This document shows, in pieces, positions 1-5,981 of a stretch of DNA of 8,752 nt. Origin of the DNA: Nitrospira sp. ST-bin4 (lineage in GTDB: Bacteria; Nitrospirota; Nitrospiria; Nitrospirales; Nitrospiraceae). Position 1 is the stretch's first letter; every line of letters starts with the position of its first letter. The position numbers were made by a program, and so were the translations under genes. The notes below the pieces were generated by a model, which was given only the letters and a program-made list of their open reading frames with translations, ran no database searches and had not been told where the DNA came from. Location of the stretch: positions 45,245 to 53,996 of the forward strand of contig MSXM01000056.1 of assembly GCA_002083565.1 (NCBI GenBank), written 5' to 3'.

Positions 1-163
1 CACGCCCGGACTTCTTTGCGGCTGCCGCAAGCCCTTTTTGACGGTGATAGTCGATCGACTTCTCAATGTCGTTGCCGTTTTCGGTAAGCGCTTTCTGGCA
101 ATCCAGAATGCCGGCCCCGGTTTTTTCCCGAAGCTCTTTGACTAGCTGACTTGATCCTGCCAT
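1..163 (-). CDS. tsf: Elongation factor Ts, N-terminal part (runs off left edge)
   Basis: EF-Ts is the nucleotide exchange factor that recycles EF-Tu from its GDP to its GTP form in the cytoplasm. Only the first 54 residues lie in the window. They form the N-terminal UBA-like EF-Tu-binding domain: the LREKTGAGILDCQKAL signature is at about residues 11-26, followed by the NDIEKSIDYHRQKGLAAAAKK helix region near residues 30-52. The ATG at 161-163 is preceded by an AAGGA-type Shine-Dalgarno about 10 nt upstream. The gene follows rpsB after 66 bp on the same strand, the usual rpsB-tsf arrangement, so the two are probably co-transcribed. The C-terminal core lies beyond the window edge. The truncation is due to the window, not to a mutation. 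Confidence 0.95.
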   Translation of the reverse strand, partial: MAGSSQLVKELREKTGAGILDCQKALTENGNDIEKSIDYHRQKGLAAAAKKSGR

Positions 164-229
164 GGTCCGTTATCCTTCATCCTTCGCAGTTCGACCGAGT
201 GAGAACGGTTCTGAACCTATAAATAGGTG

Positions 230-1003
230 TTATGACGCCGGAACGCTTTCAAGACGCGCAGCCGGTTTCTTATCTCCTCCGGCCGGCGCAGTCTGGAACT
301 CCGCTTCTTCACGCTGAGTCTTGAGGTGCGCGCCTTCGATGCACGCGTCTGCAATCTTGGACGTGATGAGCTTGATCGAACGGATTGCATCGTCGTTTCC
401 CGGAATCGGGTGGGTGATGTAATCCGGATCGCAATTGCTGTCCAGGATGGCGATGACGGGAATATCCAACCTGGTCGCCTCTTGCACGGCGATTTTTTCG
501 ATTCTGGTGTCGAGTACGAAGACGGCGCCGGGAAGGCCGCGCATGTTCTTGATGCCGGAGAGGTACTTTTGAAGTTTGGCGATGTCCTTCTGCATCAGGA
601 GGATTTCTTTTTTCTTGAGGCCATGCGCGCTGGGATTCTCCAGCGTGGCTTCCATTTTCTTCATTTTATCGATGCTGCGGCGGATGGTCTGGAAATTTGT
701 CAGCATGCCGCCGAGCCAGCGTTGGTTCACGAAGAACATATTCGCCCGCTTCGCTTCTTCTTCGAGGATTTCCGCCGCCTGACGCTTGGTGCCGATGAAC
801 AGGACGGAGTCGCCCCCTGCAACGATATCCCGGACGAAGGCATAGGCCTGTTCCATGCGTGCGAGCGTCTGTTGGAGATCGATGATATAGATGCCGTTCC
901 GCTCGCCGAAGAGGAACCTCTTCATTTTTGGGTTCCAGCGGTTCGTCTGGTGCCCGAAGTGCACACCGGCTTCCAAGAGTTCCTTGATTGCTACGACTGC
1001 CAT
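230..1003 (-). CDS. rpsB: 30S ribosomal protein S2 (uS2)
   Basis: Structural protein of the small ribosomal subunit, needed for S1 docking on the 30S platform. The 257-residue product shows family hallmarks in order: GVHFGHQTNRWNPKM at 13-27, the FIGTKRQA segment near 69-76, FVNQRWLGGMLTNF at 91-104, and CDPDYITHPIPGNDDAIRSI at 191-210. A charged, low-complexity tail of about 30 residues follows the conserved domain. The frame stays open for another 50 codons upstream (to 1153), but that extension has no S2 character. The ATG at 1001-1003 carries a very strong GGAGGAGGTG Shine-Dalgarno, which fixes the start. tsf follows after 66 bp. The 5' leader holds two GC-rich hairpins, so autogenous control is possible but inferred. 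Confidence 0.97.
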   Translation of the reverse strand: MAVVAIKELLEAGVHFGHQTNRWNPKMKRFLFGERNGIYIIDLQQTLARMEQAYAFVRDIVAGGDSVLFIGTKRQAAEILEEEAKRANMFFVNQRWLGGMLTNFQTIRRSIDKMKKMEATLENPSAHGLKKKEILLMQKDIAKLQKYLSGIKNMRGLPGAVFVLDTRIEKIAVQEATRLDIPVIAILDSNCDPDYITHPIPGNDDAIRSIKLITSKIADACIEGAHLKTQREEAEFQTAPAGGDKKPAARLESVPAS

Positions 1004-1008
1004 GCCTT

Positions 1009-1018
1009 CACCTCCTCC
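1009..1018 (-). promoter_or_regulatory. Shine-Dalgarno that fixes the rpsB start
   Basis: GGAGGAGGTG on the minus strand lies 5 nt before the ATG at 1001-1003. It is nearly a full match to the anti-SD and argues against the in-frame starts further upstream. Confidence 0.85.
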
Positions 1019-1049
1019 GAGACTTGCAGAGCGCCCGTACGACGGACGA

Positions 1050-1095
1050 GGGGACCGGCCCCTTATTCTCAAGCCAAGCGGCGCGTCTGTGCGCC
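1050..1095 (-). promoter_or_regulatory. Structured rpsB 5' leader (two GC-rich hairpins)
   Basis: Two short stems lie in the transcript upstream of rpsB. The first is GGCGC/GCGCC around a 6-nt loop (1080-1095). The second is GGGG/CCCC around a 5-nt loop (1050-1062). The second ends about 30 nt before the Shine-Dalgarno. S2 mRNA is autoregulated in several bacteria, but I do not recognise a catalogued leader motif here. A regulatory role is inference. Confidence 0.35.
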
Positions 1096-1168
1096 GATGT
1101 TGAATTTGAATATGTTCTATCGGTCCTAAATTGGACGAATAGATTGGTGCCACTGCTAAAGCCTCGGC

Positions 1169-1197
1169 ACGCTATCACAGTCCCTGTGTGTTTTCAA
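1169..1197 (-). promoter_or_regulatory. Possible sigma70 promoter for rpsB-tsf
   Basis: TTGAAA (1192-1197), a 17-nt spacer, then TAGCGT (1169-1174). The -35 matches 5 of 6 consensus bases. The -10 keeps only the three most conserved positions (T, A and final T). Transcription would start near 1162 and give a leader of about 160 nt containing the two hairpins. The -10 is weak, so this is a candidate only. Confidence 0.35.
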
Positions 1198-1251
1198 GCT
1201 GTTGGGGGGCAAACCCATGCTTGAATGGAATGGACGATGGATGTGCCAAAG

Positions 1252-1372
1252 AGGATGCTGAAAAATCTCGTCCAGCAAGGCCGCAGCGAGCGAAAGGCCG
1301 AGGCGTACGCGGTTGGTACGTTGAGGCCTTGAGCGGAGTGAGAACGCCGCTGGCGGGGTTTTGCAACATCCT
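1252..1372 (+). repeat. Dispersed ~120-bp imperfect-palindrome repeat, copy A
   Basis: A 121-bp element bounded by AGGATG and CATCCT. It shares its sequence plan with the 122-bp element at 4208-4329, which lies in the opposite orientation. Outer arms: a left arm ending GTCCAGC and a right arm beginning GCTGGCGG, both with A/T-rich tracts. The centre carries a CGTAC/GTACG stem around a 7-nt loop (1304-1320), flanked by AGGCC/GGCCT. Its last base is shared with the argJ stop codon TGA (1372-1374), so the element begins exactly where argJ ends. No target-site duplication or transposase is visible. It occupies much of the 368 bp between argJ and rpsB. The rest (1004-1251) is the rpsB promoter and leader. 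Confidence 0.85.
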
Positions 1373-2580
1373 CACGATCGATAGCTTGCGTTGATACGGA
1401 CATAGTCGTATGAGAGGTCGGTCGTCCACATGTGCGCCTGCGCCCGGCCATCCCCAAGATCCACCGCAATCGTAAATTCTTTTTGTTTGAAAACCTGTGC
1501 GATCTGCTGTTCCGCCGCGAGCCCCACTCCCATGCCTCGCTTGACCATCACAACGTCATTGAAGCGCACCGTCACGTTGTGCGGCTTGATGCGAACGTTG
1601 GATCGGCCGATGGCGCCCATGACTCGGCCCCAGTTGGCGTCTTCTCCAAACAGAGCGGTCTTGACGAGATTGGACGTAGCAATCGTGGTCGCCACACGTT
1701 TCGCGGCTGTCGCCGTTGCGGCTCCTGTCACCAGGACCTTCACGACTTTGGTCACGCCTTCACCGTCCCGGCAAATGGCGAGGGCCAGCTGTTCAGAGGC
1801 TTCGGTCAGCAGTTGGGTGAAACGGCGATAGTGGGCCGTCCCTTGACGGATCAGAGAATTCCTGGCCTGTCCGTTAGCCAGACAGAGAACCGTGTCGTTG
1901 GTACTGGTGTCGCCGTCTACGGTAATGCAATTGAACGATTGGTCGACCGCGGACTTGAGCGCATGCTGAAGCGCTGCAGGCGCAATCGCCGCATCGGTGG
2001 TCAGATATGCCAGCATCGTTGCCATATTGGGATGGATCATTCCGGAGCCTTTGGCCATGCCGCCAATGGTCACGACTTTGCCGCCGATCTTGCCTCGAAG
2101 GACGACGGTTTTTGGGCGGAGATCGGTGGTCAGAATGGCTTGGGCGGCCTGGGCCCCGCCTTGGCTACTGAGTTGGGCGATCAAGGCCGGGATTCCCGCT
2201 TTGATTCGATCGATAGGCAGCACGCGTCCGATGACGCCGGTTGATCCGACAAAGACTTGGTGCACGGGAATAGCAAGACCTTGCGCGACGGTCGAGGCCA
2301 TGATCTGCGCCGAAGCAAATCCATTCGCCCCTGTGCAGGCATTCGCGTTTCCGCTATTCACGATAATGGCGCGGCCCTGCCGCCGCCGGAGGTGCAGTCG
2401 ATCGAGAATTACCGGAGCCGCGGCAACCTGGTTTTTTGTGAACACACCGGCGATCGGCCCGCTGACGGTTGACACGACAAGCGCCAGATCGAGGATTCCC
2501 GGCTTCTTGATCCCGCAATGGATGCCGGCTGCTTCAAAGCCTAACGGAGCGGTCACACCGGAGGTCTGGTTTGTCTTCAC
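1372..2580 (-). CDS. argJ: Bifunctional ornithine acetyltransferase / N-acetylglutamate synthase
   Basis: ArgJ moves the acetyl group from N-acetylornithine to glutamate, closing the acetyl cycle of arginine synthesis. Some members also make N-acetylglutamate from acetyl-CoA. The 402-residue product has normal family length. The autocleavage site is visible as KGSGMIHPNMATML at 177-190, with Ala187-Thr188; Thr188 would become the N-terminal nucleophile of the beta chain. Also present are NSGNANACTG (75-84), VTVDGDTSTND-type residues (as CITVDGDTSTND), GEDANWGR, and the typical ending SYDYVRINASYRS. Whether it is mono- or bifunctional cannot be read from this window. The start is a GTG (2578-2580) with no clear Shine-Dalgarno, 52 bp after argC, so the exact N-terminus is uncertain. 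It probably shares a transcript with argC. Confidence 0.95.
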   Translation of the reverse strand: MKTNQTSGVTAPLGFEAAGIHCGIKKPGILDLALVVSTVSGPIAGVFTKNQVAAAPVILDRLHLRRRQGRAIIVNSGNANACTGANGFASAQIMASTVAQGLAIPVHQVFVGSTGVIGRVLPIDRIKAGIPALIAQLSSQGGAQAAQAILTTDLRPKTVVLRGKIGGKVVTIGGMAKGSGMIHPNMATMLAYLTTDAAIAPAALQHALKSAVDQSFNCITVDGDTSTNDTVLCLANGQARNSLIRQGTAHYRRFTQLLTEASEQLALAICRDGEGVTKVVKVLVTGAATATAAKRVATTIATSNLVKTALFGEDANWGRVMGAIGRSNVRIKPHNVTVRFNDVVMVKRGMGVGLAAEQQIAQVFKQKEFTIAVDLGDGRAQAHMWTTDLSYDYVRINASYRS

Positions 2581-2632
2581 GGTCAGTCGTTGGAAGTGTG
2601 GGTTGAAACAATCGATCGTTGTCAGTTGGTCG

Positions 2633-3685
2633 TTACGGGTAGCTGCCCGGCAGGGTAAGCCCGCTCTCTTCAGGGATCCCCATCATCAGATTCATAGCTT
2701 GGATGGCCTGGCCTGCGGCGCCTTTTACCAGATTGTCGACGGCGGCGACTGTCACGACCCATCCGGCCCGCGGATCGGTGTAGACCCCGACGTCGCAAAA
2801 ATTAGAGCCTCTGATATATCGGGGATTGGGGACGATGTCCTCGTAGAGCCGGACAAACCGCTCCCCCTTGTAAAACTCCCTATACAGGGACCGGAGGTCG
2901 GCGAGCGGCATATCGTGCACCAGCTTGCAATATGCCGTACTGAGAATTCCGCGATTCATCGGCACCAGGTGCGGGGTAAAGGTGACGGTTACCGACCCGG
3001 TCTTTCCGATCATCCCCGACAGCTCTTGTTCGATTTCAGGTATGTGCCGATGCTTGCCGATCTTGTACGGTTCCAGTGATTCATGGGCTTCCGGGAAGTG
3101 GTAGGGGAGAGCAGGACTGCGTCCGGCTCCGGAGATCCCGGACTTTGCATCGATCACAATCAGATCCGGCTGCACCAGATTCTTGGCGATGAGGGGCGCG
3201 AGCTGCAAGATGGCGGCAGTCGGATAACAGCCCGGCGAGGCGACAAGTCTTGCCTTGGCAATGGCTTCCCGATGGAGTTCCGGCAAACCATAGACCGCTT
3301 CTTCTAAGAGGCGTGGGTGCGTATGCGGGGTTTGGTACCACTGTTCGTAGGCTGCGACATCCTTGAGGCGATAATCGGCGCTGAGATCGACAACCAGCTT
3401 GCCCGCTTTCATGCACAATGCAACCGGGTCCTGTGACTTGGTGTGGGGCAGTGCCAGGAACACTGCGTCCGCCCGTTCAGCCAAGGCTTCCGGGGCCAGT
3501 GCCTCGAAGCGATGTTCTACAATGCCGGTGAGACTGGGGAATACGGCTGACACCAGCTGGCCGGCCGATTTCTCGGACGTGACGGCAGTAATTTCATAAA
3601 AGGGATGTGCGGCGGCGAGCCGAACGAGTTCTGCGCCGGCATATCCGCTGGCGCCTGCAATTGCCACTCGAAACTTCTTGCCCAT
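2633..3685 (-). CDS. argC: N-acetyl-gamma-glutamyl-phosphate reductase
   Basis: Cytoplasmic NADPH-dependent enzyme that reduces N-acetylglutamyl phosphate to the semialdehyde, the third step of arginine synthesis. The 350-residue product begins with a Rossmann motif, VAIAGASGYAGAEL (7-20). The catalytic cysteine lies in ASPGCYPTAA (Cys153). It is followed by SGISGAGRSP (182-191) and the conserved KHRHIPEIEQEL block (211-222), which supplies the active-site histidine. Length and motifs fit the ASADH-like ArgC family, with nothing missing. The ATG (3683-3685) has an AGGT Shine-Dalgarno remnant. The gene lies 43 bp beyond a strong terminator for rpsI and 52 bp ahead of argJ. I see no convincing promoter in that gap, so it may depend on read-through or on an unrecognised promoter. 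Confidence 0.97.
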   Translation of the reverse strand: MGKKFRVAIAGASGYAGAELVRLAAAHPFYEITAVTSEKSAGQLVSAVFPSLTGIVEHRFEALAPEALAERADAVFLALPHTKSQDPVALCMKAGKLVVDLSADYRLKDVAAYEQWYQTPHTHPRLLEEAVYGLPELHREAIAKARLVASPGCYPTAAILQLAPLIAKNLVQPDLIVIDAKSGISGAGRSPALPYHFPEAHESLEPYKIGKHRHIPEIEQELSGMIGKTGSVTVTFTPHLVPMNRGILSTAYCKLVHDMPLADLRSLYREFYKGERFVRLYEDIVPNPRYIRGSNFCDVGVYTDPRAGWVVTVAAVDNLVKGAAGQAIQAMNLMMGIPEESGLTLPGSYP

Positions 3686-3728
3686 CGTAGGTGACCTGCT
3701 GATTGGTAAGAGTCAATTTGCCGTCGGG

Positions 3729-3767
3729 CACAAAAAAGGGAAGGCGAGAAGCCTTCCCTTTTTTGTG
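3729..3767 (-). terminator. Rho-independent terminator after rpsI
   Basis: A perfect 17-bp inverted repeat (CACAAAAAAGGGAAGGC and its complement) surrounds a 5-nt GAGAA loop. The GC core GGGAAGGC/GCCTTCCC is flanked by six A and six T, so it can terminate in either direction. It begins 23 bp beyond the rpsI stop codon and closes the DUF151-rplM-rpsI transcription unit before argC. Confidence 0.93.
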
Positions 3768-3790
3768 TCGAATACCGGCTTCTCGATGCG

Positions 3791-4183
3791 TTAGCGCTTG
3801 GAGTACTGGAAGCGCTTGCGGGCTCCCTTTTGTCCGTACTTCTTTCGTTCTTTCACACGGGAGTCTCTTGTGAGCAATCCCTCTTTCTTGAGCGGAGGCC
3901 GCGTGGCCGGAGTCATTGCGACCAGGGCCCGGGCAATCGCGTGGCGAAGCGCGCCGGCTTGTCCGGCCGGTCCACCACCGTACACGGTGGCGCTGATCGA
4001 ATACTTTCCCATGACCCCCGCCATTTCAAGCGGCAACTGGATGATTTGCCGGAGCGTGAGGCGTGGGAAGGCCTTCTCCAATGGCTTTTCATTGACTGTA
4101 ATGTCACCGGCTGTTCCTGTGACCCAGGCTCTTGCGATTGCACACTTTCTCCGACCTGTTGCGTACTGTGTTGCCACTGCCAT
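3791..4183 (-). CDS. rpsI: 30S ribosomal protein S9 (uS9)
   Basis: Small-subunit protein whose C-terminal tail reaches the ribosomal P site. The 130-residue product has the family's TGRRKCAIARAWV start region (9-21), GGGPAGQAGALRHAIARAL (69-87), LLTRDSRVKERKKYGQKGAR (103-122) and the invariant basic KRFQYSKR ending (123-130), whose terminal Lys-Arg contacts tRNA. The ATG (4181-4183) is preceded by AAGGAGG at a good distance. It follows rplM, its usual partner. Here the two are 198 bp apart rather than nearly touching, because a 122-bp repeat lies between them. Transcription ends at the strong hairpin just downstream. Confidence 0.97.
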   Translation of the reverse strand: MAVATQYATGRRKCAIARAWVTGTAGDITVNEKPLEKAFPRLTLRQIIQLPLEMAGVMGKYSISATVYGGGPAGQAGALRHAIARALVAMTPATRPPLKKEGLLTRDSRVKERKKYGQKGARKRFQYSKR

Positions 4184-4207
4184 TCGACTCGCCTCCTTCT
4201 CTCTTGC

Positions 4208-4329
4208 AGGATGTTGAAAAAGTCCGCCAGCTTTGTTCTCGCTTCGCTCAGGGGTTCAACATACGGCCCAAAGTATGCCTCGCCTCTTCGCTCGCTGCGG
4301 CCGCGCTGGACGGCCTTTTTGAACATCCT
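4208..4329 (-). repeat. Dispersed ~120-bp imperfect-palindrome repeat, copy B
   Basis: A 122-bp element, read on the minus strand from AGGATGTT to AACATCCT. It is the reverse-oriented partner of the element at 1252-1372. Its outer arms pair almost completely: AGGATGTT with AACATCCT, AAAAAG with CTTTTT, and CCAGC with GCTGG. The inner stem is CATAC/GTATG around 4260-4277, where copy A has CGTAC/GTACG; that is a paired G-C to A-T change. It interrupts the rplM-rpsI spacer and ends about 9 bp before the rpsI Shine-Dalgarno. In the mRNA it would form a long hairpin there. No coding content or target duplication is seen. Confidence 0.87.
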
Positions 4330-4381
4330 GTACCATGTTCTGCGGACGTTCGTGCTTCCTTTTCGTCGTTCATTCCTCGGT

Positions 4382-4807
4382 CTACAGGGAAATCGGTTCC
4401 GGCCGTTGTGCGTGATGTGGATGGTTGGGCCCGGTATAGACCCGGAGCTTCTTGGCCATGCCGTTGCCGAGCGGATTCTTGGGGAGCATACCCTCGATGG
4501 CCCGAACCAGCAGCTCGGTAGGATCTTTGCGAAACAGGTGCTCGGCGCTGGTCGTCTTCAGACCACCCGGATAACCGGAATGGTGCCGGTAGAGTTTGTC
4601 TTTCATCTTATTGCCGCTTACGTGAATCTTCTCGGCATTGACGATTACTACATGGTCGCCCAGATCGACGTTCGGGGTAAAGGTCGGGCGATGCTTCCCT
4701 CTGAGGATGCCGGCCACGCGAGCGGCGAGGCGGCCCAAGGTCTTTCCTTCTGCGTCTACCAAATGCCAGGTTTCTTTCACGTCGGCTGGTTTTTCAAGAT
4801 ACGTCAT
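4382..4807 (-). CDS. rplM: 50S ribosomal protein L13 (uL13)
   Basis: Early-assembly protein of the large ribosomal subunit. The 141-residue product shows WHLVDAEGKTLGRLAARVAGILRGKHRPTFTP in pieces over residues 14-45, then GDHVVIVNAEKIHVSGNK (50-67) and YRHHSGYPGGLK (73-84). RAIEGMLPKNPLGNGMAKKLRVYTGPNHPHHAQRPE spans about 102-137. All are typical of bacterial L13 and the length is normal. The ATG at 4805-4807 has a GGAG Shine-Dalgarno 8 nt upstream. It lies 47 bp after the second DUF151 gene and 198 bp before rpsI, all on the minus strand, and is probably transcribed from the promoter at 5881-5910. Confidence 0.97.
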   Translation of the reverse strand: MTYLEKPADVKETWHLVDAEGKTLGRLAARVAGILRGKHRPTFTPNVDLGDHVVIVNAEKIHVSGNKMKDKLYRHHSGYPGGLKTTSAEHLFRKDPTELLVRAIEGMLPKNPLGNGMAKKLRVYTGPNHPHHAQRPEPISL

Positions 4808-4854
4808 AACACGGTCTCCACTTCTCCTAATAGAATTAAGTGCCTTGATGGATA

Positions 4855-5346
4855 CTAAACTTCCTGCGCTCCGATGTTTTTGGTCTCAAGTTTATTCAGC
4901 CACGCGTCCAGGTTCTGGCCGGTGCGTCGTTTCCAGACATCCGGTGTCACATAAATCGGGGCATGGCAGCGGAGGGCCAGCCCGATGGCATCGCTGGGTC
5001 TGGCATCAACGGTGCGTGTTACGCCTTTGTTCTCAAGATAGACGGTGGCGAAATAGGTGCTGCTCTTCACGTCCGTGATGACGACTCGTTCCGTGATGAT
5101 TCCCAGGTGTTCGCCGAAACTCCTGACCAAATCATGGCTCATAGGTCGCGGCGTGACCGAGGTGTCCAGCGCTCTCCGGATCGACTCGCCTTCCGCAGCC
5201 CCGATCCAGATCATAAAATGCTCGGGCGTTCCATCGGTACGTGAGAGGACGAGAATCCGCGTATCCGTGTTGGGGTCCTCCACGACCCGGTTGACGGTCA
5301 GCTCAATCAAGGGTTCTGTAGGTTGCGGTGTTTCGTCCGGCATCAT
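4855..5346 (-). CDS. Bifunctional nuclease (BFN/DUF151) family protein, second copy
   Basis: Member of the DUF151 family, named after plant homologues with both DNase and RNase activity. The bacterial role is poorly defined, so nuclease activity here is by family only. The 163-residue product has FMIWIGAAEGESIRRAL (44-60), PRPMSHDL (67-73), ITERVVITDVKSSTYFATVYL (84-104) and the signature DARPSDAIGLALR (114-126). A short proline-rich lead precedes the domain. The frame opens at a TTG at 5358 directly after the upstream stop. I prefer the ATG at 5344-5346, but the next codon is also ATG and no strong Shine-Dalgarno decides between them. It is the downstream paralogue of the adjacent gene, 12 bp away, and appears translationally linked to it. 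Confidence 0.88.
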   Translation of the reverse strand: MMPDETPQPTEPLIELTVNRVVEDPNTDTRILVLSRTDGTPEHFMIWIGAAEGESIRRALDTSVTPRPMSHDLVRSFGEHLGIITERVVITDVKSSTYFATVYLENKGVTRTVDARPSDAIGLALRCHAPIYVTPDVWKRRTGQNLDAWLNKLETKNIGAQEV

Positions 5347-5358
5347 GCACGTGCCCAA

Positions 5359-5814
5359 TCAGGAATCCAGTTTCCCAAAGTCTTCCGGCTTCAAATTTTC
5401 CAGCCACTGATCGAGCTCCTCGGAAGTTTGCTTTCGGATGACCGACTCGTTGGCAAAAATCGGAGCTTCCGATCGGAGTGCAAGGGCAATGGCGTCACTG
5501 GGTCGTGAGTCCACCGTGTATTCCGAGTCTTCATAGGTCAAATGGATTTTGGCAAAATACGTGTTCTCGCTCAAGTCGGTGATGACGACACTGATGACCT
5601 TTGCATTGACGGCATCGAGATAGGCCTTCATGAAATCGTGCGTCATCGGACGGGGAGGATCCACACTTTCCAGGGCCAGACTGATCGAACTGGCCTCTGA
5701 TTTGCCGACCCAAATAGGCAGCATATCTGCCTGATCCTCATCCCGTAAGATCACAATATAGGCATTGTTATAGGGGTCGAACATCAACCCCTTAACCTGC
5801 ATCTGCGTAATCAT
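5359..5814 (-). CDS. Bifunctional nuclease (BFN/DUF151) family protein, first copy
   Basis: A 151-residue DUF151 protein, essentially one compact domain. Conserved blocks are MLPIWVGKSEASSISLAL (31-48), PRPMTHDFMKAYL (54-66), SVVITDLSENTYFAKIHL (75-92) and the signature DSRPSDAIALALRSEAPIFA (102-121). A C-terminal helix, SEELDQWLENLKPEDF, may extend from the fold. The ATG at 5812-5814 has a GGAG Shine-Dalgarno 8 nt upstream. It is first in a unit with its paralogue, rplM and rpsI, about 60 nt downstream of a good promoter. The pair share the block order but differ widely, so the duplication is old. Substrate and true activity are unknown. Confidence 0.92.
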   Translation of the reverse strand: MITQMQVKGLMFDPYNNAYIVILRDEDQADMLPIWVGKSEASSISLALESVDPPRPMTHDFMKAYLDAVNAKVISVVITDLSENTYFAKIHLTYEDSEYTVDSRPSDAIALALRSEAPIFANESVIRKQTSEELDQWLENLKPEDFGKLDS

Positions 5815-5880
5815 AACCCAGGCTCCGACAATCTTCTTAATTCCCGCGCTTTCATGAAAAAGGACAGGGAAGAATGGGGG

Positions 5881-5910
5881 ACTGTATCACTTCTGAATTC
5901 GTGATGTCAA
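5881..5910 (-). promoter_or_regulatory. Sigma70-type promoter for the DUF151-rplM-rpsI unit
   Basis: Consensus -35 TTGACA (5905-5910), an 18-nt spacer and -10 TACAGT (5881-5886, 4 of 6). The start point would be near 5874, giving a leader of about 60 nt before the first DUF151 gene. The spacer contains a dyad, ATCAC-N10-GTGAT (5886-5905), exactly between the two hexamers. It could be an operator, but no regulator is identified. Confidence 0.7.
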
Positions 5911-5981
5911 CGAACTCAGCGACAACACAGGGGAAAGTCGGATGACTTGAAATGGTATGCCGGCAGGTCAGGCGGCTGCGA

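Noticed and set aside
1004..1153. 50-residue N-terminal extension of S2
   Set aside because: S2 homology starts at the ATG at 1001-1003, which has a near-perfect Shine-Dalgarno. The extension is the leader sequence translated.
326..3079. Long plus-strand open frames opposite rpsB, argJ and argC (326-1129, 1432-2244, 1997-3079)
   Set aside because: They lie antisense to clearly identified genes, show no family motifs, and are expected shadows of GC-rich coding DNA.
3913..4326. Open frames running through the repeat copies (1194-1469 and 3913-4326) as small proteins
   Set aside because: They differ between copies and use different flanks; the conserved feature is the palindromic structure, not a peptide.
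3830..4858. 342-codon plus-strand open frame across rpsI, repeat copy B and rplM
   Set aside because: It is antisense to two ribosomal protein genes and passes through a non-coding repeat; the translation has no recognisable domain.
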